DNA of 64,000 nt from Schistocephalus solidus (GCA_017591395.1 WEDG01011749.1:30569-94568), one strand, 5' to 3'; positions 1 through 12,664 are shown, counted from the first letter of the stretch. A program made the numbers and translations. The notes: generated by a model from the sequence alone, not told the origin.

Positions 1-2900
1 CATCCTACCACGCAATACGAAGAGATAGGTTCAGGCCATCAGTTTTGATTGTGCTAACTAGTGGCTTGCATAGCTCGAAAAGCATTCCTCGAGTTCAGAT
101 TGTACTGATAATTGTAACACTTAGTTACAGGATTAAGTAGTACTGGGTGTAAATGGTGTCTCGATTTAAGGATTTTTATAAACTTAACGGATTTTTATAA
201 TTTTATAACTTATATAATAACGTTATTTTTAAAATCATTTCAGTTGAAAAGGAAGTTCCATCGTGATTTTTGTTATCGAATTAGACTTGATTAGAAGTAA
301 ATTTAGCCAACTTTTTAAATACATGAACGGAACTTCTCGTCCTACTACGGGTGTTGAATAAAGTAACAAGAAACGTTCGTTCACTTTTGCAACTCAGCTT
401 AAAACGCTATCCCAAATGTTCTGCTCACATTAGACGTAAAAAAGTATATTGAAATGTGAAAATCGTTAAAGAACTACATTTAAAGGCGCCATGCATTGTA
501 AGAGAATAAGTGACAACAGTTCAGTCGAGCGGCTTTTCTGCTATAGATTTTTAACATTACTCGAAAGTAGCTTAGAACGATTCATATAATTTCTGCTTTC
601 CTTTTTGTTAATTATTATCAGATAAGTGGTAATGCATTTTGAACAATTGGTTCAATTGGGAAACCTAGAAAGTCTTTTATTTGCACCTCCTACAGGACAG
701 CAGATTTGCTTGCGCAAAAATATAATGAATACATATATTCTGTTTTTTTTTAATATCAGGGTGGACGTCCTATTTAACGAACTTTGAAGAAATCTGGATC
801 AGAGGGAGAGATGCACATAGCGCGAGACAAAAATGATCACTTCTGAGCGATTTTCCGTTGTCCTCCAAGCGTCTTCTGTTCCCTGGCCGTAAATACCTCT
901 GAGACAGACAACAGAAAGAATGCCTACGTTCCTTACCGAAAGCTACTGGGCAACTTGGAAGGCCCACATGACCTAGAACTTTTCTCACCGTTGCTATCCA
1001 CAAGCAATGAGTCCGTGATTCAGGTTGGAAAGTCTCTGAACCTTTTCAAAGTCAGAAGTGAAAAATCACATTGATTAGAAAATTAGCTATTGGTTCTGCA
1101 AAATATGCTCAGTTAAGTTGCTTATCGAGCTGCCAAAGGATCGTCACATTTTTAAATGACACAATCAGGCAACTTCAAGATGGGTCTTGATCCCCAGGAG
1201 AGTCACGCATTTCTAGTTCCAAGTGAGTGGGTGAATTCTGATGAATGTGTGGCCATGCTTGTTCGGACTCCTAGACACTTCGAAAGACAAAGAAGTCAAA
1301 TCCTGCGCTGATTTCCCACATGTTAGATTTAGGATAATTCAAGCATTTGCTGATAGCCCAGTAATTCTTGCGGAAACAAACATCGCAATGGTTTGTGTTA
1401 TAAGACATTTAGGGAAATACTCTCTTGTAGCTCAATGCGCACTTTCGTTTATCCATTTACAGCACTTCCATAACCTTTTTGAATATAGTTTTTTTGTCAA
1501 AACGTTCTTACTATAGCTGCATATATAGACCAAACCGAACCTCAAATAAAGACAGGTACATGCAAAGCCAACCACCACCAATTTTTAATGAACAGGTACG
1601 ATTACCTGGTGAGTTTCTTGAATGATGCTGAGAATTGAGGAATAAAAAACTAAATTCAAGCATATATAAATGCAAAATGATTTTTTTAAAATGCTTTCTT
1701 CATTAACTGAATTTGCAGATGCTGAAAAGAAGACTGCTGTTCTTGATTTTTTTTCGGACCCATAAATTGCATATGGTAAACATCTCATCTTAAAGCGATT
1801 CACAGATTCGGACACTGATTACACAGATGACAGAAAGCATTTCATGAGCATGCAGTTGTGTCTTGTTAAAAATGCAAAAGAAAATTTATCTTAAGGGCTG
1901 CATGATATATCTCTGCAAATGAAAGCAGTTTCAAAATACACAGCAAAAATGACAAAGCATTCATTTAAAATAAAAGTCGTTTTATGTACCTTTTATATAC
2001 AAAACGAAAAATTGCAATTTACTTATCACACATGTTTATTTACTGTGGAGAAAGGTTTCGCCTTTTTAAGCAATGCATTGTGCAAGTTACCTTTGGAAGA
2101 CTATGATTTTGAACTGAGATGCTATCTATCGAGCAATCAGTTTATGCTGTGCGGTAATATCGTGTGCAGTTCACCTAAGTGTTTGACCTATTCTGGTTGA
2201 CAACGGAGGAAGTCTCAACAGATTAGGCTCTCAGGCGTATTCTCACCTTCAACAACCTTCTTTTTAAAACGCTGCCATGGTCTAGTACTTTCTATAAAGT
2301 TTGTTCGTTCAACAGAAGGATCACAGGTCGGTCAACCTTTAGCCTCGACCTTCGTATAGCTGTTTATATTGAAGTCATTGTAATTCGGCGGGATTGACCT
2401 GTATTGGTGGGTTTACTTGTTTGCCACAGACGTGCACTGAGAATTTTTCAATGTTTGATAAAAAATGGCTGATAATCACAAAGTTGGTCATTCGTTTATT
2501 TGGATTGTTACCTCCAAAATCTGAAATTTTGGACCATTGGTTAAGCAACAAAACGGATTGTCTCCTAAGTGAGCTCAAACTGATGGTGCCTGCCAGGTTA
2601 GAGGTTCTCAACACAAAGCATTATTCTGACGTTCGGAAGCACTGCTAGACAGGAAACGTTAGTCTTGATCTCTCAAACTATATTCACCTATCTGCTTTAG
2701 ATCTTATCGTGTTCATGAGATGATCTGTTTTCGGCTAAAAAATACAGAACACTTGCCGGAGGAACGTTCTGTCTCGCCTATCGTATTTTCTGAATGATAT
2801 CAGCAGGGTTTTAAATAATTAAATTTTATGACAACATAATTTTTTACGAGTCTTATTCTTTGATCTTTATCCTGCTTTTTTGAGGCAACTAACTTCTACC
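1..2900. other. AT-rich stretch, no supported feature
   Basis: Only short frames on both strands and no recognisable repeat. If the host gene continues downstream of 3495, its last exons should lie here or beyond the left edge. One splice-like stretch on the minus strand (about 2299-2250, donor AAG|GTGAGA) was considered but disagrees in phase with the 3745-3495 exon. Confidence 0.3.
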
Positions 2901-2917
2901 GTCGGAGGCCTGGCAAC

Positions 2918-2995
2918 GTTGGCTTAGCTCATTGGTAACTAAACGACTTACAGTTGAGCATTTCTACTGCTTTCGAGTCAGACGAAAGCGCAGTG
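2918..2995 (+). repeat. Possible degenerate tRNA-derived SINE head
   Basis: GCTTAGCTCATTGGTAACT resembles a polymerase III A box. About 50 bp downstream GCTTTCGAGTCAG is a poor B box. No acceptor stem is intact. Confidence 0.25.
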
Positions 2996-3402
2996 CCGTG
3001 GGTTTACAGAATACCCGAACCAGTGTGCAGCAGAGTGTGAGCATTTAACCACTTCGTATTTCAGGAAATAGGTGTGCCGCAATGAAATCCGGTCAATAAG
3101 GCCAATTTTTGACGGACCGAGCAGTAAACTAACAATTGAAGTTGAGAATACTCGAAAACAACCTTAGAGTTCTGAGGGAACTATGTCAAAGTTGTATCTT
3201 AACAACTGGAATGCAAACACCCCCGTGCCGGGCTTTTATTTTGTCAGACATTTAGCCGGAAGATAAAGGTAACCATGAAAAACGCCATTAAGGTAATTTG
3301 TAGGCTACATTTAACTCGTACTTGAATGCAGGCATCAGATGGCCATCAAGCATTCCGAATTCGTTTCGTCTCTCCTGAAAACGTTGCGCAATTTTTTACA
3401 GG

Positions 3403-3424
3403 AGAGAGCGAGAGAGAGAGAGAG
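3403..3424 (+). repeat. (GA)n microsatellite
   Basis: A run of GA dinucleotides with one interruption. Confidence 0.8.
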
Positions 3425-3494
3425 GATACCAATTTCGGGTTTAAATGCATTCATTAGGAACCTCTGAGGTATTTTATGCTTAAACCCCTCTTAC

Positions 3495-3745
3495 CTGGTG
3501 ACAGTGGTAGGTTTAACAGGAGACAGTCCGTGTGTGGATTTAGCGTATTCTGTCGGCTTGCTTAATCGTCCTGGATAATCTGTGGATGTTCTATCCTTAC
3601 TGGCTGGCTTCTCGTGGAAGGAAGACAATCCAGTAGTCGGTGGCGTGGGTTCCTGCTGACTGGTCCGAGTGGTAAACACCTTCCAGTTGAATGCAGGAAC
3701 ATCTGATGCGTTGCAGGTACTGGCTGGTCGAGTGTCTTCGGAGTC
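3495..3745 (-). CDS. Exon, Ser/Thr/Pro-rich tail
   Basis: A 251-bp exon with acceptor TTGTCCTTTGAATTGCCAG and donor ACCAG|GTAAGA. It starts in phase 0, as the end of the 10529 exon requires, and ends with two bases. The peptide (DSEDTRPASTCNA, NWKVFTTRTSQQEP, SKPTEYAKS, VKPTTVT) has the same disordered composition as the large exon. The downstream exon was not found with confidence; a stretch near 2250-2300 has splice-like ends but disagrees in phase. Confidence 0.45.
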
Positions 3746-4122
3746 CTGGCAATTCAAAGGACAAGCGTGTGAGGAGAGGTGTACTATTGCAAGCCTTCAT
3801 CAGGGCAATTTTGACAGAAAAATGTGTGAAACGAAAAAAGACTGTAAAAGCTTAGGGTTAAAGCAAATACCTGGACACTATGAGTCAAAGTAAATCATTT
3901 ATACAGCAATACTGCGGAAAATTTGATTTAAATATCAGCTTTCTTCTATCGTCGAATAGAGGCGAACGTTTGCATTCCAGGTTGTTCATTCGCCGGAATC
4001 ATGACTTTACACAGTTGAGCTTTCGAATTCTTACAAGGGCCTAACGTCAGAGGTAAAAGCGGTATCAAAACGAGCAACAATTAAAGCAGGGCAGGAACAA
4101 ATCAAACACAAATGATTTCAGT

Positions 4123-4425
4123 CCGGAGGTGATTGCGCAGGGCTCTGTATGTTGGCGCCAGATTGAGTGACTGAGTTATCATCTGAGGCCCAGGATTCGA
4201 TCAATTCCCGGGGGACGGGGTGATGGCATATCACAAGTGGCTGCCCATACCTAAGATACGGATTACGAGTCCAACTTCCCAGCCATGGAGATAATCGCCC
4301 ACGCCAGAGACAAGAAAAGCTGGGAATTGGATGAAATCTGGACCTCTGATGAGAACCAAGTCAATTGGCTTATCGATCTGGCACCAGCATACAGAGCCCT
4401 GCGCAAACACCTCCGGATATGAATT
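4123..4425. repeat. Inverted repeat (foldback), arms about 100 bp
   Basis: The left arm (about 4123-4220) contains CCGGAGGTGATTGCGCAGGG and CTGTATGTTGGCGCCAGAT. The reverse complement of the right arm (about 4315-4425) contains CCGGAGGTGTTTGCGCAGGG and CTGTATGCTGGTGCCAGAT in the same order, and both continue to a CAATTCCC. The spacer is about 95 bp. It could be a foldback transposon or two head-to-head SINE copies. It lies in an intron or flank of the host gene. Confidence 0.6.
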
Positions 4426-5082
4426 ACTGGTGTTTGGTTGACCCCTACGCCCTATAAATGTTGCTTTTGTTGTGGCTTTTATCTTTGAAAATGGACTGCA
4501 ATAAGAGTTCAAAAGCTCAGATGAATAAAGCCATAATTCCGACGAGCGAACAACTTCATTCTTCTTTACTTTTTATTGTGTTCTTAAAGGGAAGCTTACA
4601 TCTCTCATACAATGCACTAATACCGCAGGCATATTTCACTGTTAACCGATGCATAAGTCAAGTCTGCTAGTTAAGAAAACAAGAAAAATCATGGAAATGT
4701 TTTTAAGGTGCTGCTATTGAAACCGTCACTTAAGAATATTTTACCTTTTGTAGGTTTCGCTGTTTTATTGGGTCAATCTACCACCTACCACTTGGACATC
4801 AGTGGCGATCAATGGTCCAAAATAAAGTCGCTTTTCCTTAAATTCAGCGAGGCTTTCGCATGCTGAAGCAAAGAGGTCCAGCTTTTATGAGCTTTCTAGT
4901 GTGCAAGTTTATATTTCACTCATTTTAAGCAGTGCGAATACCTATGAATGCTCTGGTTTGGATTTCCTCTGAGTTTCTGCTGAAAACCTAAGTGAAAGAC
5001 TTCGTCAATTCAACAGAAAATTACCGGGACTTCTAACTGGATCATAATTGAGGTGCAGTTTTAGTGAAGTTAATATAAGGTA

Positions 5083-5083
<1 letters not shown>

Positions 5084-5164
<81 letters not shown>
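5084..5164. repeat. (AT)n microsatellite
   Basis: About 80 bp of nearly pure AT dinucleotides. Unlike most other AT tracts in this window, no mobile-element end is visible beside it. Confidence 0.9.
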
Positions 5165-5167
<3 letters not shown>

Positions 5168-6082
5168 TAAATTGTAAGGATTTCAAAAAAAACAATATTG
5201 ATTCACCTAATTGGTTTTAGCGATTATATTGCCCAAGGTTCCTAAGCTTCTTGTACGTCAGAGTTTATTCAATATACCAGGGCCCCCTAAATTTTCAGTA
5301 ATTTAAGTTTGTTTTAATTTTGACTCGGATGTTAACACTGCGCTGTTAACACTTACCGGTTGCGTTATTATTTATCCCACATGCATTCTGGTATAAAACT
5401 TCCAGTATCCATGTTGCCTTATTTACTTTCCAAGATAATTAATGCACAAATTTTGAGAAAAGTCTTCGAAGTAAAACTATACGTGCTCGGTCCCAAAGTT
5501 ACGATGAATATTTGAGGTGAACACTATCAAGTAGAGCGCATGGTAAATAAGTAAGTAGTTTATACTACTGATTTCCTGTTTTGCAGCTCGGGAATACTAC
5601 GTGATTTCCGACCGAACCTTAAAAGGTTTGTTCTGCGGGGTAAACTCCGAGTTCGCGCATTAATTTCGCCGGAACTTTTACAGACTGGTAATTGCTTAAG
5701 TGTAAACAATTCGCTGTTCTTCTAGTTCACTTACCCGTCTAGAATGCTGCACTCGTGCAGACCAGAGACCTCTTTCGGTCACCCTTCCAAACCAGGTGGG
5801 AAGTTCATTCGAGTATTTCATCAGGTTGCATAAGAGTTAAGATTCTCGTCATTGTTCCGGTCTAAGGAAAAATCACAGTGATCGTGCATTCACTCGCACA
5901 CAGCTCAGTAAGATACTTTAAGCTTTTCGTTCGCATTCGATTAACAACCCCTGTTTCGAATGAACCGCGGGTATAATCTGTAGGTGTCTAAGCTGGGTTC
6001 GTACTCAGCACTGCACGCAGCAGGTCCGTTAGCCGATAGAAGTTTGTGGGCAACTGTGATTGGTTTGGTTGTCCCGGAGGCT

Positions 6083-6511
6083 CTATGCGTACGATTCGGC
6101 AGCTCGAGAACCGTCATCACGTGACCTCTTGCGAGGCGGGGCGCCAGTGGCAGAAGTGCTACAAATCCCGTTTTTATCACAGCAAGAGGACTCGTTCGCC
6201 TGATGGCCTAAAGCCTTTTTTGGACGTTTTTGCAAGTAAAAATTGAACTGACCATCAACGGGGGCAGATGTGTTCTGCACACAACTGCCGTTATAATGTC
6301 CGCCAGTCGTGCGTTCCCGTGCAGATCGCTCAATTTTGCGTCTCCGTAGACGATGGAATTCGACAGCACAGTATCTGCAAACGGTGATCCGCGTGCCAGC
6401 AAACGAGTGGACAATATCGCGAGCTATCCAACATGGGCATTCCCTATGGTTTTTGCGTATCCAAACATATGTAGCTGAATTCAGAGCCTGACCGTAAATA
6501 AATTCTTCCAA
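6083..6511 (-). CDS. Unrecognised open frame, possibly not coding
   Basis: 142 codons in a locally GC-richer stretch. The peptide is basic and Cys-rich (RECPCWIARD, VCRYCAVEFHRLRRRK) with no family I recognise. A second minus-strand frame here (about 6400-6210) follows an acceptor-like CCGTTTGCAG and reads SNSIVYGDAKLSDLHG, so if an exon exists its frame is not settled. Intron position inside the host locus makes a chance frame or repeat remnant likely. Confidence 0.15.
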   Translation of the reverse strand: MEEFIYGQALNSATYVWIRKNHRECPCWIARDIVHSFAGTRITVCRYCAVEFHRLRRRKIERSARERTTGGHYNGSCVQNTSAPVDGQFNFYLQKRPKKALGHQANESSCCDKNGICSTSATGAPPRKRSRDDGSRAAESYA

Positions 6512-6847
6512 GTAACCCTATCCTGTTCTATGGTACCTGGTCTCTACGTATTCATCCTGACGTAGAAGAGTTTACAGGCAACTGAGACCATCGAAGAGGG
6601 GAAAAGTATGGAGGTATCTGAAAGAATGTTTGTCAGTGAATGGCACTGCTTTCCTACACAACAGACGGTAATGCCAGCGAAGGACATAGCGCCAAATAAC
6701 TTAAGCAGCTGCTCCAAACGACGTTCAATGAAGTGCCATACCAACATATTCCCAATAACTTTCATCGGTAGAGATGCCGTGTATTACCACCTAAACAGGC
6801 CACGGGAATAGGAACAGCCCACAGTACATGTAGCTTTGCGCTAAATT

Positions 6848-7030
6848 CAAGGCGAGGGTTAGGATTAGGGTTAAGAAAGAGATTGAGTGCAGAGTTGAAG
6901 ATAGGGACATGATTAGGCTAAGAGTTAAGGTTTTTATCATGTTAACTGTGAGGTAAAGGTTTAGGGTAGAGATAGATTAAAGATTAAAGTTAGAGATTAC
7001 AGTTATGTCAGGATAAGTGTAAGCGTTAAG
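6848..7030 (+). repeat. Degenerate telomere-like (GGTTAG-type) repeat
   Basis: Irregular variants of GGGTTAGGATTAGGGTTAAG grade into AGTTAAGGTTT-type units. The sequence just downstream (GATAAGTGTAAGCGTTAAG ... GAAATTTACC) recurs after the similar tract near 59.3 kb, so this is a dispersed family, not a simple telomeric insertion. Confidence 0.6.
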
Positions 7031-7059
7031 TCACGGATATATTCACTATTCTGAAATTT

Positions 7060-8790
7060 ACCATAAGGCCACCTATTTAAAGCGAGCGAGGCAGCCATAC
7101 AAGGCATCCCTACCATTTCAACTCTCAAAAAAGCTCCAAAGTTCTACTAAAGTTTCTAATGCTCCAGCTTTTCAAAAACATTTGCAGAGAAGCCACTGAA
7201 CCCTAGAGCAGCGCGGGACTACCACCATAGGTGGAAGCACTATGAACGCCAAATTCCCAAACTGCAGCCGCACAAAACAGGATGTTCCGTTGAACGCAGG
7301 GGCTCAAAAATGCATTAGCTCCCTGAGTTTATGGGCGTTACCTGCCATTTGGACTTCCTGTTTAAGGAGAAACAGTCATTAAACATTGCAGGGCAGGCAG
7401 TTAGTGAGGGTTCATGCAACATTGCCAGAGCGTTCAAAGTGGGTCATACGACAGCCCTGCAGAACAACGGACTGGGCGAGTTGGAAAAAGGAGAATTAAT
7501 CGACCTAGCACTGGAACAGAGTATGCATACAAACGACAGAAATCCTTCTGTCTAAATGTTTTAGCTGTTAAAAAATTCACTTCCCTTATATAAATTCGGC
7601 AACCGCAGGTTATGTAAGCCACCTTAGCCACGGGAACGGTGGTAATAGGGGTTTAACGGTTGGAGCCTCAATGTAGCAACAGCAGTGAAATGTGTGCAAT
7701 AAAGTGCAAAATAAATAAATTTCTAGCAAATTTATTCTCTTATGTCTGTACATGACAAGGAAATTGAGCGTGATAATATTAAAATAAACAAAATTTAGCC
7801 TCGATAAATAAAAGGTATAGGAATAAAAATATCACACGAATACAACATTATTCACGTCGGTATATGAAAAAAAGTAAAAAACATAGACGGCTGATTTCCA
7901 CTGCTGTGAAATAGCAGACTACACTAGGTCTAATAAAACACATAGTTGTCAACTATGTGTATTTAAACCCAGGGTTTTCATAACATATCCTTCCCATCCA
8001 CCTTTATCAATCTAATTCCGGTCTTTTTACTAAACAGAGCCTAAGTTACTACGGGAATTGTTAAATATTTTTTCCTTCTGGCTACCTTATTAATCCATCA
8101 TCAATTGATCAGACAGTGTCTTTCTGAATTCCAAATAAAAAGTGGCATAGAATTAAATTTTCACTCGATTCTGGATTTGTCCTTTAGTCTAGGTAAGAAG
8201 AGGTACTAGAGAAAATTTTAATATCAGCAATCGCACGCTATTTGAATCCTCCCGAACAGGAAAAACGTGGTGTTCCTCGGACTGCAGCTTAAGAAGGAGT
8301 TCAAGGAACAGCTTTATAACGCTATATCCTGCAAGGTGAACTTAGGAGAATAGGTGCATACTGCTTAAATTACTCCAGTAAGACTGATGGAATAGGCAAC
8401 TATGTCGATTTGATTTTTTGGTAAAGGTAGGTTACATAATTACTCCGAGCTTAATGTAGCTACCTACTTTATAATTTTTTCGAAGGCATGATTTGATTTA
8501 ACATTTCATAGCGATGGGAAGTATCCCTTTGTGTGTCGACCACAACATTCATATAATGACACACACAACGCGATTTTATTTTAATATTTGTTATTTAAAT
8601 ACATTTTTATGTATTGAGAGTTGCTACAGGCTTAGGAGAATAAATTTGGCAGAGATTTATCCTTTTTATAGATTTTATTGCTTGTCCGCGATAGAGCCAC
8701 ACGTGTAATAGTTGTGTTACCACCATGCTGATCTTACACGATCGGATCTCGGTCTGTGCCTACTGACTCTAAAATTTCAAAACTGGAATG
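7060..8790. other. No supported feature
   Basis: AT-rich with short frames only. The frame at 7331-7555 (+) has no recognisable content. Confidence 0.4.
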
Positions 8791-8794
8791 TATA

Positions 8795-8915
8795 CCAGAA
8801 AGCACACTGGGACATCTGGGTGGCCCAGTAATGAGCAGTCATGCCATGCAATGGTAGAATATCGGCAGAACAAGTGTATTTGGGCTTTCAGCTAGTACCT
8901 GTTGTGCCAGTACAG
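8795..8915 (+). repeat. Diverged copy of the CACGTG-type dispersed repeat
   Basis: It shares ATACCAGAAA at one end and GGGCTTTCAGCTAGTACCT at the other with the repeat at 14291-14410, and an ATCGGC/AAACA-like middle. It is much more diverged than the copies at 14.3 and 63.3 kb. Confidence 0.4.
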
Positions 8916-8919
8916 TAAA

Positions 8920-10260
8920 TAATTTCATATTTATACTACTGAATGCTAATTGACAGCTTGTGCAGTGGCTGATGGGCTTTGACCGACTTATTCATATCAA
9001 ATTTCGGTTTGGTCTATAGACCCTTGAATATACTGATTGATTTCAATTAAAAAATTAATTCCTGAGGCAATTATAAAGCTAAAAATCCTGGTTATTGGCG
9101 GTTATAAGTAACGTTGCCCCAAGTAGCAGTACAATATTTCAGTTCAATGTTCTCACAGTTGTAAGAGGGTTGAACTAGACATTTTCAAGTCCTTCTCTTG
9201 GTTTCACTGCTGCATTTAACGAACCTTTGGGCCATATCAGCTTTCTTCACATAGCCCAGACTATAGAGGTTATCTATTGTCCCGTTAATGGACGTAAAGG
9301 TCCACTGGGACCTAAGCACCTTCTAATTTACTCCAGGTTGTCGGAATTAGGTAAATTTAGGTGATTTAAATTACATCATTAACCATAAAGCGTGACGCAA
9401 AACAAATTTGTTATAGCAAAGAATATGCTTGCATGATGCGTTCTTAAAAAAATGCGGCATTTACTGTTTGTGCGGAAACCCTTACTTTCAGCGAAATATA
9501 TATATATATATAAGTAAAGACTGCATGCTGACGGCCATAAATTAAAGTATATTTATGTGCAAGCTTCACTAGAGGATTATTTTCAAACTTCATTTGTGCT
9601 GATTTATTCACTGTTTTTTTGCACGGCAAGACTTCCTGTGCATCTAGAGCTTCAGTTTGCTTAGTTACAGCGCTTTTGGGCGCTTTCGTAATTTTCTGCT
9701 CTTCCAATAAAACGTGAATATTTCTGACCAAAGTTATATTATTTGTAATATTTGTTTTATTTTTTTCAATTCACTTAAAGCCGTTCATCATTCTTCAAAG
9801 CTTTGGTATATTCGTTGGTGGCAGATATTGTGTGATTGGCAAACATACCTAACGTTTGACACGTTTGACGTGATTGGTTACATACCGTATATTCCCAAAA
9901 TTCAGTATGCACATATTTCATGTATCAATCGATATTTATAATGTTTGTCAGGTGCAGGCTTCACATATAAAAAAGGTAGCTTTTGTTTCTTGTGTATTTA
10001 ATCAAGCCTTATTTGTGGACAAAATTGTGTAAAAACTGTTGCTGATACAACATTCAACTAAAAAAGCAATAAGCGCCTAAATTAAGCTAGTCTTATTGGT
10101 TTCCCCTTTCAGCAACCATCTCAGTAGACAAACTTTGCCTCCTATTTTTCTCAAATATAAAAAAACAGTTCCCACTACACCATCTCTTTCTGCTTTTTTT
10201 ATCGCACCTTTTAGGAGGCATAGCCGATGAAAGTTTTGCACTTTCCTCTGAACGTAAACC
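8920..10260. other. No supported feature
   Basis: AT-rich with a short (AT)n tract near 9500. Two overlapping minus-strand frames at 10077-10316 are largely inside the edge of the GC-rich dispersed repeat. Confidence 0.35.
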
Positions 10261-10269
10261 AGCAAAATT

Positions 10270-10525
10270 CGATAGTTCGAACGTAATTTCGACGAGATCC
10301 ACCGTACGCTCCACAACAGGGTGGTGCAGGTACGGTCACTTGCGCGTGATTTAGTTAAGAGTGATAGTAGACTTGCGCTGCATCTATCGCACTCTCTCCT
10401 TCTCCTCCCACACCTGAGCCCGGTGTCGTGACAAGGTCAAGAAGACCGGAGATGAGAGAGGGCGCAGGTGGCTGGCCCGGCCGGAGCCGCCCCTGGGCAT
10501 ACCACCAGCAAAATAAAAACCAACG
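10270..10525 (-). repeat. GC-rich dispersed repeat, copy 1
   Basis: Reading minus, the copy matches 21728-21965: GCCCAGGGGCGGC, CACCTGCGCCCTCTC, ATCTCCGGTCTTCTTGAC, then a GGGAGGAG-rich stretch, GCAAGTCTACTATCAC, CAAGTGACCGTACCTGC and GTGGATCTCGTCGAAAT. It abuts the 3' end of the large exon, and the exon's frame runs into it for about 50 codons. Confidence 0.75.
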
Positions 10526-10528
10526 TAC

Positions 10529-12480
10529 CACATCCAGCGGGAAAAGCTCTTCCGGCACAATCTCCGGTTCCTCCGCAAAAACCGTCTTTTCGTGCACCGC
10601 TGCCAGACCTGTTGGCAGTTCTCGTTGCTGACTCAACGCAACCGAAGAGTAGAACCTAGATAAAGTGCCCTCAGGCAGTGATGTTGATAGATCTGGCGGG
10701 TGGTTTTCTAGGGCCCTGTAGGGTGTGTATCCATGTCTAAGCAAGAGCGAATTGTCTATCCTGGCAGAAGTTAGCGGTGGAGGAGGCGGTGGAGGCATAG
10801 GAGAGCGTTTATATTCTTCCTGGCTGTCTTTCACGCCCGATACACCGGTGATGAATGAGAAGAGGGGTCCCCGTGATGGTAAACTGCCTGATAAGCGATC
10901 GTTTTCTCGAACCGCCGAGATAGTGCTCGTTGTTTGGCTCAAAGATGATGCAACCTGGGTGCACCTCGAGTTTCCTATATCAGCTCCGCTGAGACCTGCG
11001 TTGCCCTCTGCACGAGAATATATGAAAGACTGATAAGGCAGGAGGCAGCTGATATTTGAGCTGCTGCTGCTTTGCGTGACAGAGGATACAGGAGTAATTG
11101 AAGTCAGTCGGTAAGCAGGACTAGGTTTCTCCGACTTGTCTAGAAGGGTTGCTCTGTGTAAGGTGGTTTCAGGCAGATGCGGCTTGTCTGATCCGGCTGC
11201 CAAGGGTGGCTTGGTTAGCAATGGCATGTAGGTGATGGGATTAGTATAAACTACGGAGGGTTCGCCAGAGGATGTAAAGGCGGTCTCATTATGACTTGAA
11301 GACGCAAGGGCGAATGGCAAGGCTTCTTCTGGTGCAGTTGAGTAACTGCTGGGCGAGAAGGACAATAATGGCCCTGACGCTCGTGGTGCTTCAGGCGCTC
11401 GGGGGTACGAGCTGTCCGTGGACACAAACAGAGGTGCCAGCGTGGACCGACTGTCATTAATGATGCTCACTCTGGAGAGATAGGGAAAATAGAGGTTGCT
11501 GGATGTCGTTGGTGTCTGCTCAGACACTAGGGCATTTTGGCCTTTCGTTCTTGTGGCTGCTGAACTGTCCGAGTCATCAGCGAAAGCAATTGGCGCATAT
11601 GGATTCCACTGGGACGATGAGTTCGTTGTGTTTTCTTGGTCGTGTGCGCGGAAGGGTTGTAAAGATTTTGTCGTTAGTGGAGCAGTGTTTGTCGAACCGC
11701 GGTCGACAGCACGGGGTCGCAATATAGGCGTCAGGGCAGGCCGTGCTCTGGGGGACGGTTCCGGGGATGTTTTCGGTGATGATGACGAGGAGTTTGAGGA
11801 TGATGAGGGTCCAGTATCCACGACATCGTAGTTGATTGGTTCAGATGGAAGTACGGCACCTGGGTGCACAGTTACGGAGACGGGTATCTGCTGGGAGGTT
11901 CCAGCCTCCACAGCCTCGGGACGCAGATGCACGACAGACGGTTGGGATGTGTGTGAGGAGAGGCTTGAGGATGGAGAAGGAGATCGGGAGCTGATACTTG
12001 ATGTCGGGACTTGGGCAACCTTCCGTGTGTCGGTTCGTCTAGACTGCTCGGCCTCAGCTGAGCTGGCTGAAACCCTGCTCTCTCTGTCGGTGCTACGGGA
12101 GGATGTGTACTGGGGACAAGATTGAGATTGCATCGGAGGATCCCTTATTGACCCTTCATCGAAGCTTTGCATTTTCTGTTGTTTAACCAGCCGCATCACC
12201 TGGGCATGTGTCATCGCTTCGCTGGGTTCATCTTCGTTCACTGGTGAACGCTCCGTAGGTTCCTGTTGATCCTTGACATCCTCGGTGCTCTGAAAAGGCG
12301 CCTCTTCTTGAAATCTTTCAGGTACTGGAGGGGACTGGCCGGCTGAGGACAATACGCTCTTTCGGTCGTTGCCGTTTACTTCTGCGGTTTCGGTAATGGT
12401 GGGTGACAAGTTGGGCGGTGAAGGAGAGGGAGAGGAACATGAGACGGCCGGAAATTGTGGCTCCACCTGATTGGTCAGAT
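10529..12480 (-). CDS. Large Ser/Pro-rich exon of the host gene (650 codons)
   Basis: This is the longest coding stretch in the window and lies within a longer frame ending at 10355. It is rich in Ser, Pro, Thr and Ala, with Ser runs, several SPSP stretches and a proline run (PMPPPPPPPL, near the 3' end) that could bind SH3, EVH1 or profilin-type domains. A short charged helix, THAQVMRLVKQQKM, lies about 100 codons in. The acceptor CGTTTCCACCACTTACAG gives a start with two bases; the donor GTG|GTACGT gives a phase-0 end that fits the 3745 exon. Alternatively translation starts at the ATG at 12505-12503, with an in-frame TAA ending 9 nt upstream. Continuation past 10529 enters a dispersed repeat. 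No known domain was seen. Confidence 0.65.
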
Positions 12481-12664
12481 CTGTAAGTGGTGGAAACGCA
12501 GCCATTAGCAAAGGTTACGGTTCTAGAAAGCGCATGATAGGAAAAACCCGCTCACAGCGATAATTTAAAAGTGCGAGTTGGTATGTTTTAATATCACGAG
12601 TGGGATTGCCGTGTAATTTCTAACCTTATTCCTTCAGTGCACCTTTATTAGTTGCCAGAACTCC

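Noticed and set aside
4231..4512. 93-codon minus frame
   Set aside because: It is read through the inverted repeat and has no independent support.
10077..10316. Two overlapping minus-strand frames of 73-79 codons
   Set aside because: They overlap each other and the edge of the GC-rich dispersed repeat, with no recognisable content.
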